From Saxidomus purpurata (lineage: Eukaryota > Mollusca > Bivalvia > Venerida > Veneridae): a DNA stretch of 64,000 nucleotides. The first letter of the stretch is position 1. Each line of letters begins with the position of its first letter. This document shows positions 37,178 through 48,300 of this stretch, in pieces. Both the position numbers and the translations under genes were made by a program. The stretch spans positions 33,768,997 through 33,832,996 of the forward strand of contig JAFMSR010000006.1 of the NCBI GenBank assembly GCA_022818135.1, written 5' to 3'. The notes under the pieces are model-generated. The model saw only the letters and a list, made by a program, of their open reading frames with translations, searched no databases and was not told where the DNA came from.

Positions 37178-39480
37178 TTGACTATGGGTAACACAGAGCC
37201 AGCATATACCAGTGTCATTATAAAGAAGGACAATTACGTTTATTTCTTTGATCCACATTCGAGATCGGAGACGGATATGAGTGGTGTGGAAGGACTGTAC
37301 ACTCATCAATTTCAACTATGTGTTTGTTTGTTAAACATCTTGCCTCTACTGTTTCTTCATGTTTCAAAACTGATTTAAAATTTGAGATAACATCAATTTC
37401 CATGTCAAATGATATAAATTATGACAGTGATGCTGAGTCTAATTTTTCAGATTTTTCTTCAGTCAGTGAGGGGGAGGTTACTTGTAGACTGTACTTAGTA
37501 TGGCTAGCATTGGTTGAATCCTCATAATTTGACACAGATATAACCATGGCTGACTGTGATATATGTTGTGTATCTATGGCCAATTCACTTATTAAGGACA
37601 CACTAAATCAGTTCAATGAATCGTAAACTCTGATTAACTCAATAGATATAAGTGCATTTGACAAATACAGTGATACTTATGTTGATGTAAATGATTATGG
37701 TGTTGATGGGAATGATTGTAATAGCTGATGTTCATGGTAATGCTTATGCTGATGATGTTCAAGGTAATGGTTATGATGATGATGTTCAAGGTAATGGTTA
37801 CATTGATGATGATATCCTTGGTAATGGTAGCAATGATGAAGACGATCTTCGTGGTAATGATTTCGATGAAGATGTTCATGGTAATGATTGCAATGATGAT
37901 GATCTTCATGGTAATGGTTTTGGTGATGAGCATTTTAATGGTAATGGCTGCGAAGAAGAAGTAACAGGTAATGGTTGTGATGAAAATGTTAATATAGAGG
38001 TGAGAAACAGTTCAGATACTGATGAAGAAGATAACATACCATTAATTAGATTGTCTGAGCAATCAAAAAGTAATACGATAAATAAAATACAAGGCACACA
38101 CTATGTAGATGATGAAGATCAGAATGTTGACTTGTTAATGTAGTTAGGAGGGGCAGATGTAGAAATAGGATGCGAAACACCGCAATCTGGAAGCGAAATA
38201 TAATAAGCAAAGACTTAATGAAGGGAAAAGCTACATAGCAAAGACAGGTAAGTTGAGAGTCAGGAAGGCTCGTGAAAAAAGGTTGCGAGATTGGTTGTAG
38301 ATATAAATGTCATGAAAAATGTTCGGAGACTGAAAGACACAGGATTTTCCACTCTTTCCGGCAAATGGGAGATATCACAAAGCAGATAAAGTTTGTTTCT
38401 AGATATGTTGTTAAGAAACCAAAAAAATGTACATCAAAATCTTCAAGCAGAGTGAATTCAATTCTTTAGACAATGCCTAAACAGGAAGAAAATGGTTCCT
38501 GCACCACTCAAAATCTATCTAAACTATTTGTTTTGCAAACTTTAGACATAACACAAAAATTTATTGCAACTGCTCACATGAAACGATCATTGACTGGCAT
38601 GTGTGATGATGACAGAAGAGGTAAACAGGACTGTAAACCCAATAAGACAACCTGTGAACAGCTGCAACAGGAAATAGCCCTTATTGAGTCATTCAGACCT
38701 GTTTAGAAAGGACTTAACAAAGCAATATTACCAGGTGAGTGTAGAAAAAATGTTTAATTTATACAGAGAATACTGTGAATCAAATTCAGTATGTGCTGTA
38801 AATATTCCATTTTATCGTAAGATTTTCAATTGTGAATATAATCTCGCCTTCAATAAACCATTGAAAGACTAGAGCGATTTGTGTTATTCCTATCAGAATG
38901 CCAGTCCTATTTGAAAAGCAAATATGGAATCAGAATATTTAAATCACATCAGAATTAAAAATATTGTAAACAAACTTGAGCTTTGTGATAAAGAAAATGC
39001 AAGTTTGTCTGAGAAAGTATGTGCAGTATGTTTCGATTTAGAACAAATCCTTCTTACCCCAAAAAGTTTTTAATCAAGGCTCTTTTATAAGCGCCACCTG
39101 AGTACTTTAAACTTTACAATATATGATCTGGGTAAAAAGGATTGCTACTGTGTTATACCTGGAATGAAACAATTGCTAAGTGGGGTGGATCAGAAGTTGC
39201 GTCTTGTGTCCAATCATTCATTTCCCGAAAGAGCAAGGAGGGATTCAAAGAATTAATTTTTATAGCGATAATTTTGTAGGGCTAAATAAGAATTGCTATG
39301 ATGTTACCATGATGCAGTATTGTATTCAAAAGAACGAAATATATAGCATAGTCCACATGTACATTGAGGAAGGTCACATATTTAACGAAAATGATTCAAT
39401 CCATGCATCAATGTTAGTAGAGACGTGAAAGTATTTTCTACATTACAGTGGGCTGCAATAATCAGATATGCTGGTGGTCA
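37178..39480 (+). pseudogene. Decayed transposase-like gene with acidic repeat and peptidase-like leader
   Basis: Pieces of one or two proteins appear in order with several frame changes. 37178 onward has VYFFDPHSRSETD, resembling OTU/C76-type peptidases carried by some animal transposons. 37691-38143 is an acidic repeat (DDVQGNGYDDD). 38272-38469 has GCRYKCHEKCSETERHRIF. 38684-38872 has FYRKIFNCEYNLAF. 38990-39110 has VCFDLEQILLTP, and 39220-39480 has FYSDNFVG, then GHIFNENDSIHA and WAAIIRYAGGQ. The Cys-rich block, the YrkiFn..yNlsF block and the D / GH..nE.Ds blocks match a multicopy animal transposase-like family that I know only by pattern. At least five frame breaks make it inactive. Confidence 0.65.
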
Positions 39481-39536
39481 AATTTGCCTGTGAGGTATCT
39501 ACAAGGTATGATTTATAAAACGGTATCTTGGATTTA

Positions 39537-39620
39537 ATTTCCCCTAGGGAAAAAGTTATAGTAAAATCAAAGTTTGATTAAATTTCCCCTAGGGAAAAAG
39601 TTATAGTAAAATCAAAGTTT
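39537..39620. repeat. Two-copy direct repeat, about 43-bp unit
   Basis: ATTTCCCCTAGGGAAAAAGT plus the following 'tatagtaaaatcaaagtttg' occurs twice in succession with no mismatch in the core. Confidence 0.95.
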
Positions 39621-41349
39621 GTACTGGCATTTCCATGTACCACATACGCCAAAAGGGTCATAAAGTTTGAATGGAATCTTGTATCAAAATTCTGAGATAC
39701 ACGTTTTAAGTACACACATCAAACAGTCCCCCTGTCAAGTTACGTGCATTTTTATCCAGAATTGATGGATTTGAATCAAATTGAACATGGTCTACAAATC
39801 TGTGATTGCTCTTCTGGAAAATGAAGAAAAATGGAATCTGATGAAAACCTCCCATTTACACCCATAAAGTATAAAAGCACCGTCCCCTCCTTAACACTGA
39901 CTACGCTTATGAGCTTAAATAATGGTACTGCATTTTGTTAAAACCGTGTTAATTTCTATGAATATAAATGAGATTTTAACCAAAATGTTTGGTAATCTAC
40001 CAATGCTGGACACCTCATTTTGAATAGCTTAATAAGCATTAAATGTAGCAATAAAGTCAATCACCTGGCAAGCTATAAAATGGCAGAGGTTATTCTGTGA
40101 GGGGCATTACCATTATCGCGGCAATACATTACACCAGCATGTATTTAGAAGTACAGCTAAAGAGAAAATGTCTGTAATAAGGGTAAGTACCAAACTTTTT
40201 ACTGGTGCGATATAAAGCTTTTTTAAAGGAAAGTACATTCAAATGAATATTTAATGGTAAAAATGGTAAAAATTTAATGTTTGTATTGCTACAAAATGAC
40301 AATACTTGCTGAAAAATAATACCCTTCAGAGATACATACTTACGTGTACACGTGCTACCAGGTGGTACTGGCTACTAAAGTGCACACTCTGAAGGCATAA
40401 ATTAATAGCTGATAAAAAAATTGAAAAGAGTTTGTCAATGACATTTAATAGACAATAGTAGTATCAAGCTATGTGTATGCTTCAATCAATGCCCCTCTTT
40501 AAATAATACTTGATGGCTGTTTTTGGATGTTTTATGGTTAACACATTATGATACATTTGTATTTATGTTTTGTAGGTTTGATGGTGATAGTATGACCAAG
40601 TGATGAATGCAATTTAGTCATGTCTGCTCTAGCTGTTTCAAATTAATTATCTTCTGGCGCCAGATCAATTAGTAGAGAGAGTGGCAGATGATTTTAACTG
40701 ATATACTATGATTCTACATCTATACGGGCCAGTATATGACATCCTACATGTTTGAAAGGGCAGCTTGAAATTTACCAATGGGATATTAATTAGCTTGATC
40801 TAACAATTACACAAAACATGCTTGTGAGAGATTCAAAGTTCTAATGTGAAACACACACATAACATTTTCATAAATTCATTTAGCATTTATAGCAGGTATA
40901 AGTTACTAATAACTTTTGTTTATACATGTATTAGTCCTGCAAGTTACCAACTGGTTCTAAACATATGACCCCACTAAGACAGGTCAAATCATTGTTATTA
41001 CCTGGAACCAATTTCATTGGAAACTTTCCCTCAATATGTATCCCCTTGAGAAAATTAATGACATTTACAGGCAGATGTTAAATCAAACAGAGCACTTATT
41101 TACTGCTACACCAGAATAATGCAGATAAAACACATATTTCTAAATTACTTTTAATTAATAGGTTTTTATTGTGGCGATAGAAAATAGTAAAGGCATTTAG
41201 ATTATGTTAAAACCAAATAAATGACCAGAAATGATATATGGATCCCCTGGTATATCCTTAAACTGAATACAATTTCTAGCGCAGCTGTTCTCGAAAAGTT
41301 TAAGCTATATGACGGCAATTACACTATCGGGTAATGTGTATATACACTC
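39621..41349. other. No gene recognised
   Basis: Non-coding AT-rich sequence between the transposase relic and the second segmental copy. Confidence 0.5.
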
Positions 41350-42026
41350 TAATGAGGTAATTAGCAGGTTGCGGGGTATATTCAAGCAATGTTGGACGAT
41401 CAAGTTGTTCGTTTTCTGAATGATCAATTGCAGCACTTCAGTATATTTAAATATTGAACAGGTCACAATATTGACCCATTCAAAGCTGCACCAAGTGAAG
41501 AAATTCCAACAGTATTGCATAAACAGCAGCAGCAATACAGATATTATTTAACTGTTACAAGAAGATCTTCAACCCTATCAAAGAACCTTTTAAACTCTTT
41601 TCAAATATCATAAGGTAAGTGTCCACACTAGCAGGGACAAGGCAGCGTTAGAATGTTTACTTCTTAACAAACTGAATCAAAATCAAGCCTCTTTGTCTGC
41701 TTTTTATTCGCTTTCGGAGAATAAGATGCAGCTTGGCAGCTATAAAATGTCTCCATTAGTTTCAATTATTTCAATCTGATCTTATAATCAAATAACAATA
41801 TCCAAAGTTGACATCCTCTATAGCCAGCATTATAAATGTTCTTTCTTTCGCCATAATATTTCATGAGCAGATTAAAAAACAAATCTAAAACAATGCCTTC
41901 GTTATTGTTGTTTGGAACTCTCACCTCTAGTGGAATCTTTGTTTCCTATGATAACAGGTATGAAAAGTTCAATTGTAACTAAATAAAAAATAGCAAACCG
42001 AAAGCTTTGAAACAGTGAAATCATTT

Positions 42027-42303
42027 ATTAAGCAGGTTTTTTTAAAAAAACCTACTTATTAGAATGGCGATGTCCTATGTCGGGCGGGCGGGCGGGCGTC
42101 AAACATTGGTTTCCGTTGGATAACTTTAGTTAGGAGTGACCAATTGCAATGAAACTTGGTGTGTAGGTAGCTTGCGTGGAGACGCCGCTTGGAATTGCAT
42201 TTTGGGTCACTAGGGTCAAGGTCAAGGTCACTGTTACTAAAAATAGAAAAACGGTTTCCGCTCAATAACTCGAGCTAGGAGTGACCAATTACAATGAAAC
42301 TTG
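42027..42303. repeat. Interspersed repeat starting with a hairpin
   Basis: Begins with a palindrome (AGCAGGTTTTTTTAAAAAAA and its mirror, 42030-42057). Then comes a GCGGGCGGGCGGGCG run and two tandem copies of 'aactttagttaggagtgaccaattgcaatgaaacttg'. Found only in segmental copy 2. Confidence 0.6.
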
Positions 42304-42305
42304 TT

Positions 42306-45300
42306 TTATCGACCGCATTCACCGGGCTTGGTCCTACCCTTTGGTTGTGCGACGCCTTTCATTAGAACGGGCCCATTCCCAGACATGATCTTCTCAATAC
42401 CCTTTGTTTTATCGACCGTTTCTATATCGGGTATGCCATGCTGGTCCCTACCCTGTTGCAGGTTTCTCTGGCTATAGTCATTTCCGTTAGATGTCTCTGA
42501 AAATTTGCTATTTGAGTTTGTTTTTGTTTCTTTCAATTTCTTCTTAGATTCCTTTGCTTGTGCGGTGCCTTTCTGTAGAACGGGTCCATTCTTATGTAAA
42601 AGTATAGCTGGCCACACTAAGTAATCTACAGTTATCCCCCGTACTGTAAATGCTGTGAAGTGTGTTTCATCGAAATCAGTTCCTTTTTTGCAGTCAGTAT
42701 GTAAGTGTATGGGCGGGTCCTGAATACACATAAGCCAGCATAGTTCTGTAGACTTCTCGAGGTATTTCTGTAAATCAACAGTCCGTTCATTCTTCGAAAC
42801 TAATCGGATATCTCTCATTGAGTTCACACCCTACAATATAGAACATTACTTAACACGTGTAATTATATGTAATTATCGTAATGTCGCCATGTGTGTTTTG
42901 ATCTCATACTTAAACTGTCTTATAGCAGCAGCTATTTTTGTTTGATCTTGAATCAATCATAAATGTTCACAATGTTGATAATTGTACACACTGTTGATAA
43001 AATGGTCAGTTTCTACTTTCAGTTTACAAAAATGAGAATGCCACCTTTAATACTTAATACGCGGAGTACATTATATTGATTGTTCTATATTTCTTCAAGT
43101 AACATATGTCTATATTATTTTTTCTATAGCCTGCAGCCCATCAAAGAAAAATAGAATATAATTTGTAAGCACATACAGATGTATTACTACCTTTTTAAAG
43201 TAAACTATCTGTATTATTTATGTTCTACCGGTATACAAGAAGATATAACTCAAACGTGATTGAATACAATTCCGTTCTTTAAATGTTTTTTCAGTTATAT
43301 TCCCTTGTACTCAGACAAAAAAATACTATTTCGAGTTTCTGTTAACAGTCTTCTGAAAACGTTGAAATGTTTGTATAAGAAATAGACTGGTAAAAGTCTA
43401 AATATAGCAGAAAGTATAGGTTACATTCGACATAAATGTCTCAGTAGTATATAAAAGGAGAGTTACAGCGCAGTTTTAAATCTGTGGAAATGTCTTCCCT
43501 CTTTCATTCGGGAAGACACCTTTACACAAATTCAAATCCACACTGTAACTCTCCTTTTATATACTACTCTCTTTGTATAAACTTAATGCACACCTGTCAT
43601 TTTATATACTAATATCAAAATTATTCATATCCATTCAATTTATATTCTTTCATGTACGTTTCAAAAGGTGTTGTATAAGTTTTTTCCTTTTGCATTTTCA
43701 TTAGTTCAGTGAAAGCATTTGATATAACTTTAGTTTTTTCAACACCCTCTACACTTTCAATACGTACTTGGCTTAGAATTTGTTTTAATTTATAATGATG
43801 AACTTTCAAAATACTTTTCTTTTCTGATATTTTCAATTTATTTAACAAAACTGTAACAGCTGGCGGAACAGCCCCAACAAACGTAACAAATATTGGTATA
43901 GCTGGAACCAATGCTAACAAAGCAGAACAACCGATTAGACCGGCAGTTACTTGTAAAGCGGTGTTTACTCTTCCGCAGAGTTTATAACTTTTTCTGTAAG
44001 CTGCCCCGAGTTTTTTTAAATGAATTATCAATTCATCTACAGTCTTGATTGTTTTATCCATTATATATTTAGTTTATATTATATCTGAAAATTTTATCCA
44101 AGTGTTAAAAACAAAAATAATATCAAACAGGGAATGCCACGTACCAAAAACGCAGCCTCCCCAAAACGAACCCCACAGCACCCAGAAGTGCACACCACCA
44201 ACACACACACACACACACACAATCATGTACACACACACATATACACTACCAACACACACTAGCATACAAAGCAAACACACGAGGACAAAACGAACAATTA
44301 AAGGAACACAGTGGGGCACCGCCTTGGAACGGTCAGTGGCAAAAACACCACTGGGGAGCTTAAACCGGTTTATGGTGCGCACCCAACCTCACTCTTACCC
44401 CCACCATGTTCCAAAGTCACAGGACAGTGTAAATAAAAGTAATCCCTGCTAGGTGAATCTCTAACACACGCAATGGAAACAAAAGGCATGGTATGTAAAA
44501 CACAAAAATGCTCGTGTATAAATATATAAAAAGCAAACCTTGAGAACCAAAAAACGTATGTACTCAATGCCTTTGCAGAAGGCAGAGCACCAAGAGAAAC
44601 ACCCTTAAGGGCCCGACGAAACAGGCCAGAGGACAGAAATCAAAACAGTTTCGTCCCAGTGGGATTTAAAAACTGCCCATCACAGAGTCCTCCCCCTCTT
44701 CCGTCAGACACAATCAAAGAGGGAAGCATAGCGTCCAACTGTAAACGGGTTGAACACCAAACATGCGGTGTGTCTCAAAACAGTTTTAAATCATTTGAAT
44801 AACCTTTCCATTTTACTAATGCCTGTTGTTTTTTATAGTCACGTTTTATAATTTTCTCAATTCGAAATATTTCTTGCTTAGCTTTACTTAGTTCTTGTTC
44901 ATAAAATGTACCTTTGATTTCCTCTTGATTGAGATTTTTTATTCTGTATGTAATTGGATCGGTATTAAGAATTTCATGAATAACAAATATTTCTTCCGTC
45001 CAGTTTGGTGTATATCCTTTTTCAAAATGACGTTTAAGCTTACTGATTCTTACTTTATCCCCAATTTTGTACTTTGGTTTAGCGGATGACTTACCCAAAG
45101 GGCCATACAAATTAAAATAAACTTTGCCTTTATTTTCTGACATGCTTGCTTCATTTGGTGTCATTTTTATGCTGTTATGCTTTGTGTTATTATATTTATT
45201 AACCATATCTGGTAACTTATCCAGATAAGTGTTTGTATTATTTGCAGTGAAATATTTCCACATGATTTATTTTAATGTTCTGTTAAATCGCTCTACCACT

Positions 45301-48300
45301 ACAGCTTTACCAAAGTTAAAAGTGTGATAAATGTTTATTTTATTATCCTCAAGAAATTTCTTAAATGTCTTGTTGAAGAATTCCGTATGCCTTTGTCCAA
45401 CAACCCCTGCAAACGCTTCTGTTACTGACTTTCCTGTTTTATCTTTTAAAGGTATAACCCAAGCATATTTACTAAATACATTAATTATTGTTAATAGATA
45501 CTTCACACCTTTATTATACCTAGCAAAAGCTTGCATATCAACTAAATCTGCTGACCACGTATCATTGATATCTGTAACAATAACCCGACATGTTTTAAAT
45601 TTACGTTTAATTGGCTTATGTAATTCTTCTGCTAATTTATCAGTCCAGGTTGTTGGTTTTGTAGATATTTTGGGGGAATGGGTTTTTACCTTTTCCCCCT
45701 TTTTCCGTTTTTTTGAGGTCCAAGTCCAAGTTTATATTTTGTGGCTATTGCTGGTTTAACAAACTAAGTGTTTTGCGATTTTTTCACCAAATGTTTTTGA
45801 ATCTTGCTAACATGTTTTTATCACAATCACTCTTACTCATATCACTATCATAGCAATAATCATGGTCCATACATACTGCATCTAATTCATTTACAGGTGC
45901 TCCACTATCTAAAGGGTTTCCCGGACCACAATAATTATATCCTGGTAAGGTTAATCCTTTTTTGGGTAAAAGGGGTAACATAGCTTTATGTAGGTCTAGA
46001 TTAGCCCCAGATTTAACAAACATTGTTTTTGTAATACCGCAAGATGCACAAGTAGCCTTTATCATGTGTCTATTATTCTTTGTTATAACACGTTTTGGGT
46101 TGATATCTTTTGTATATTTTCGTTCTTTAACACAGTAAATCATTTTTTATATCATATATAAATATTTTCATCAAAGTTTTTTGATACTGTTTTCTTTGGT
46201 TTGTCTAAATACAGAAAGTCGTACTGTTTCTTTATTGCTTCTTGGAATGCTGTCTTGGGAATATTTTGCTCTCTTGCTATCATATCGTTTTCATTTTTAT
46301 TTGGACTTTCAAATAGAATGTAATGAGAACAATTAAGTCTTATATCTTTTGGAAGTTTGTAATAAGATTGACTTATATATATTACACAACAACTTTTATG
46401 CCTACCCCCGATAAAGTATTTTATTATATTGTTTTGATTGCCTTCACAAATGTAATCATCAAAAATAACCACCTTTTGGGAATCCCCGGATTCTCCGGCT
46501 TCAATCCCTGATTCAATCTCATCCAAGTCAATAATATCATCATTTGAAACCTCCAAAATATCATCCAGAGGTTGCTTTATTTTTCTTGCAATTTCCGTGA
46601 AACGTTCTATTAAATCTTGATATTTTTTCTGTTCCAAGTTTTTAGAGTATAAATAAAGTTTATCAAAATATATTAATGGCTTTCTGAGCATGTGAATTAA
46701 TACATTTGTTTTACCGGAACCGCTGTTTCCACAAATAAGCATTCTAAAACACGAATCTGGCATAAAAGAATGTAACTGCTTAAACTTATCATCATATTGA
46801 GAGATGCCATCATAATTAGGAATTTTCATCTATATTTATATAAATGGGAATATTTAACAACACCAAAAACCGTCAAAATGATCAGTCTGTATCTAAAGTC
46901 AATTTTGGAATAATTCTAACAAATTATGCTACCAGAAAACAATTTAAAGAAGTCAAAACGGAAATGCAATCGTATCTTCACAAAAATAAGGAACTTGATA
47001 ATAAAATGAACAGACCATTAGATATGGGTGGTAATGAGATAATAAATCTTGGAAACCCTGATAAACCCAGCAATGCTATAACAAGGAGATTTCTCTTTAG
47101 GAAAATTCAAAGCGTAATAGAAGACTATAATCTTAAAGATATTAAAACCATAAAACAAACACTGGAAACAGAAAGTGATAATATTGAACAATTAACAAAA
47201 AACATAAAAGCCAACGAAAAAGTAATAGTTGAGTTACAAGGTAAAATTGAGAAAGAAATGCAGGTATTGTCGGAAACAATGAAACAACTTGAAGAGAAAT
47301 CCGATACAACAGATGATGACATCAAAAAGTATTTAGACAATTCCTTGAAATTGTACATAATCAAGTAAAGGAACTGAAAGTAAAAAATGATAAAACATGA
47401 AGAACTCAAGGAAAAGCTAACTGAAGCTGAGAAAAAATTACAAAAAATGTATCAGTTAGAAATCAAGACAGAAATAAACAAACTTGATAAGGAAACAAAG
47501 AAAAGGAATTTCGACTTATTAAATAATTACTTAAGCAAATTTGCTGAATATAAAACTGAACTCGGACGTCAACTCTCTGAAGCCAAAAGTGAAATCGAAA
47601 AGTCAGCTTCACAAAGAGGTGATGAACATGGTACAAAATTACAAACTCTAAAGGAAGCATTTCAAACCCCAATGAAAAACATGACCGATCAACATACTGA
47701 ACAATATAATGATTTAGTTAAACTAACAGATACATTAACAGAAAATATTGCTACATGTAATCAAAAAATTCAAGAAATAGAAAACAAGCTAGATCTTGTA
47801 GTTGATGATTCACTTGCACAAGGAGATTCAATTAAATCAAATAACGACCGGATTGATGATCATGAAAAAAGAATAGATGGCACGGATGGCCAATTAAAAA
47901 GTTTTAAAGAAGTCGCAACAAAACGAGCTGATGATTTAGGCGAAACAATACTAAATACATTAAGCAAATTGTCTAAACTTGAAGAAAAAGTATATGAAGT
48001 CCCTCTTTTTGAATTATACAACAATAGACCACAAGGGGTTACTGTTCTGTCTGCATCTATTGGAATTGCTACATTATACGAACTCAATGATACATTACAC
48101 CAGAAAGTTAAATCTTCTGACTTCTTTACATTTTTTGGGCTTAGCACTTCAACTGCTGTGAATTACAAAGATTATATACAATTGAACCATAAATTTGATA
48201 CGAAAAAACTGGAAATGTAGAAGGTTTCCAAATTAAAAAGCCTGGAAAATACCACATTAAAATAAAATTGATAATTGAAATTATTCACGGAAGCATTCAA

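Noticed and set aside
37634..37933. Ile/Thr-rich minus-strand frame
   Set aside because: Antisense of the acidic DDxxGN repeat; low complexity only.
44045..44452. Thr/His-rich frame with THTHTHT
   Set aside because: Translation of the (CA)n tract in the nested insertion.
44110..44785. Native intron of the integrase
   Set aside because: The borders lack GT-AG at positions that would rejoin the frame, and TTAAA is duplicated, which fits insertion better.
45331..45759. 142-codon plus-strand frame opposite the integrase
   Set aside because: Antisense shadow of the integrase core; no recognisable domain.
47125..47409. Minus-strand frames inside the fibre gene (also 47860-48147)
   Set aside because: Shadows of the Lys/Glu-rich coiled coil; Ser/Phe/Leu-rich composition is the antisense of that repeat.
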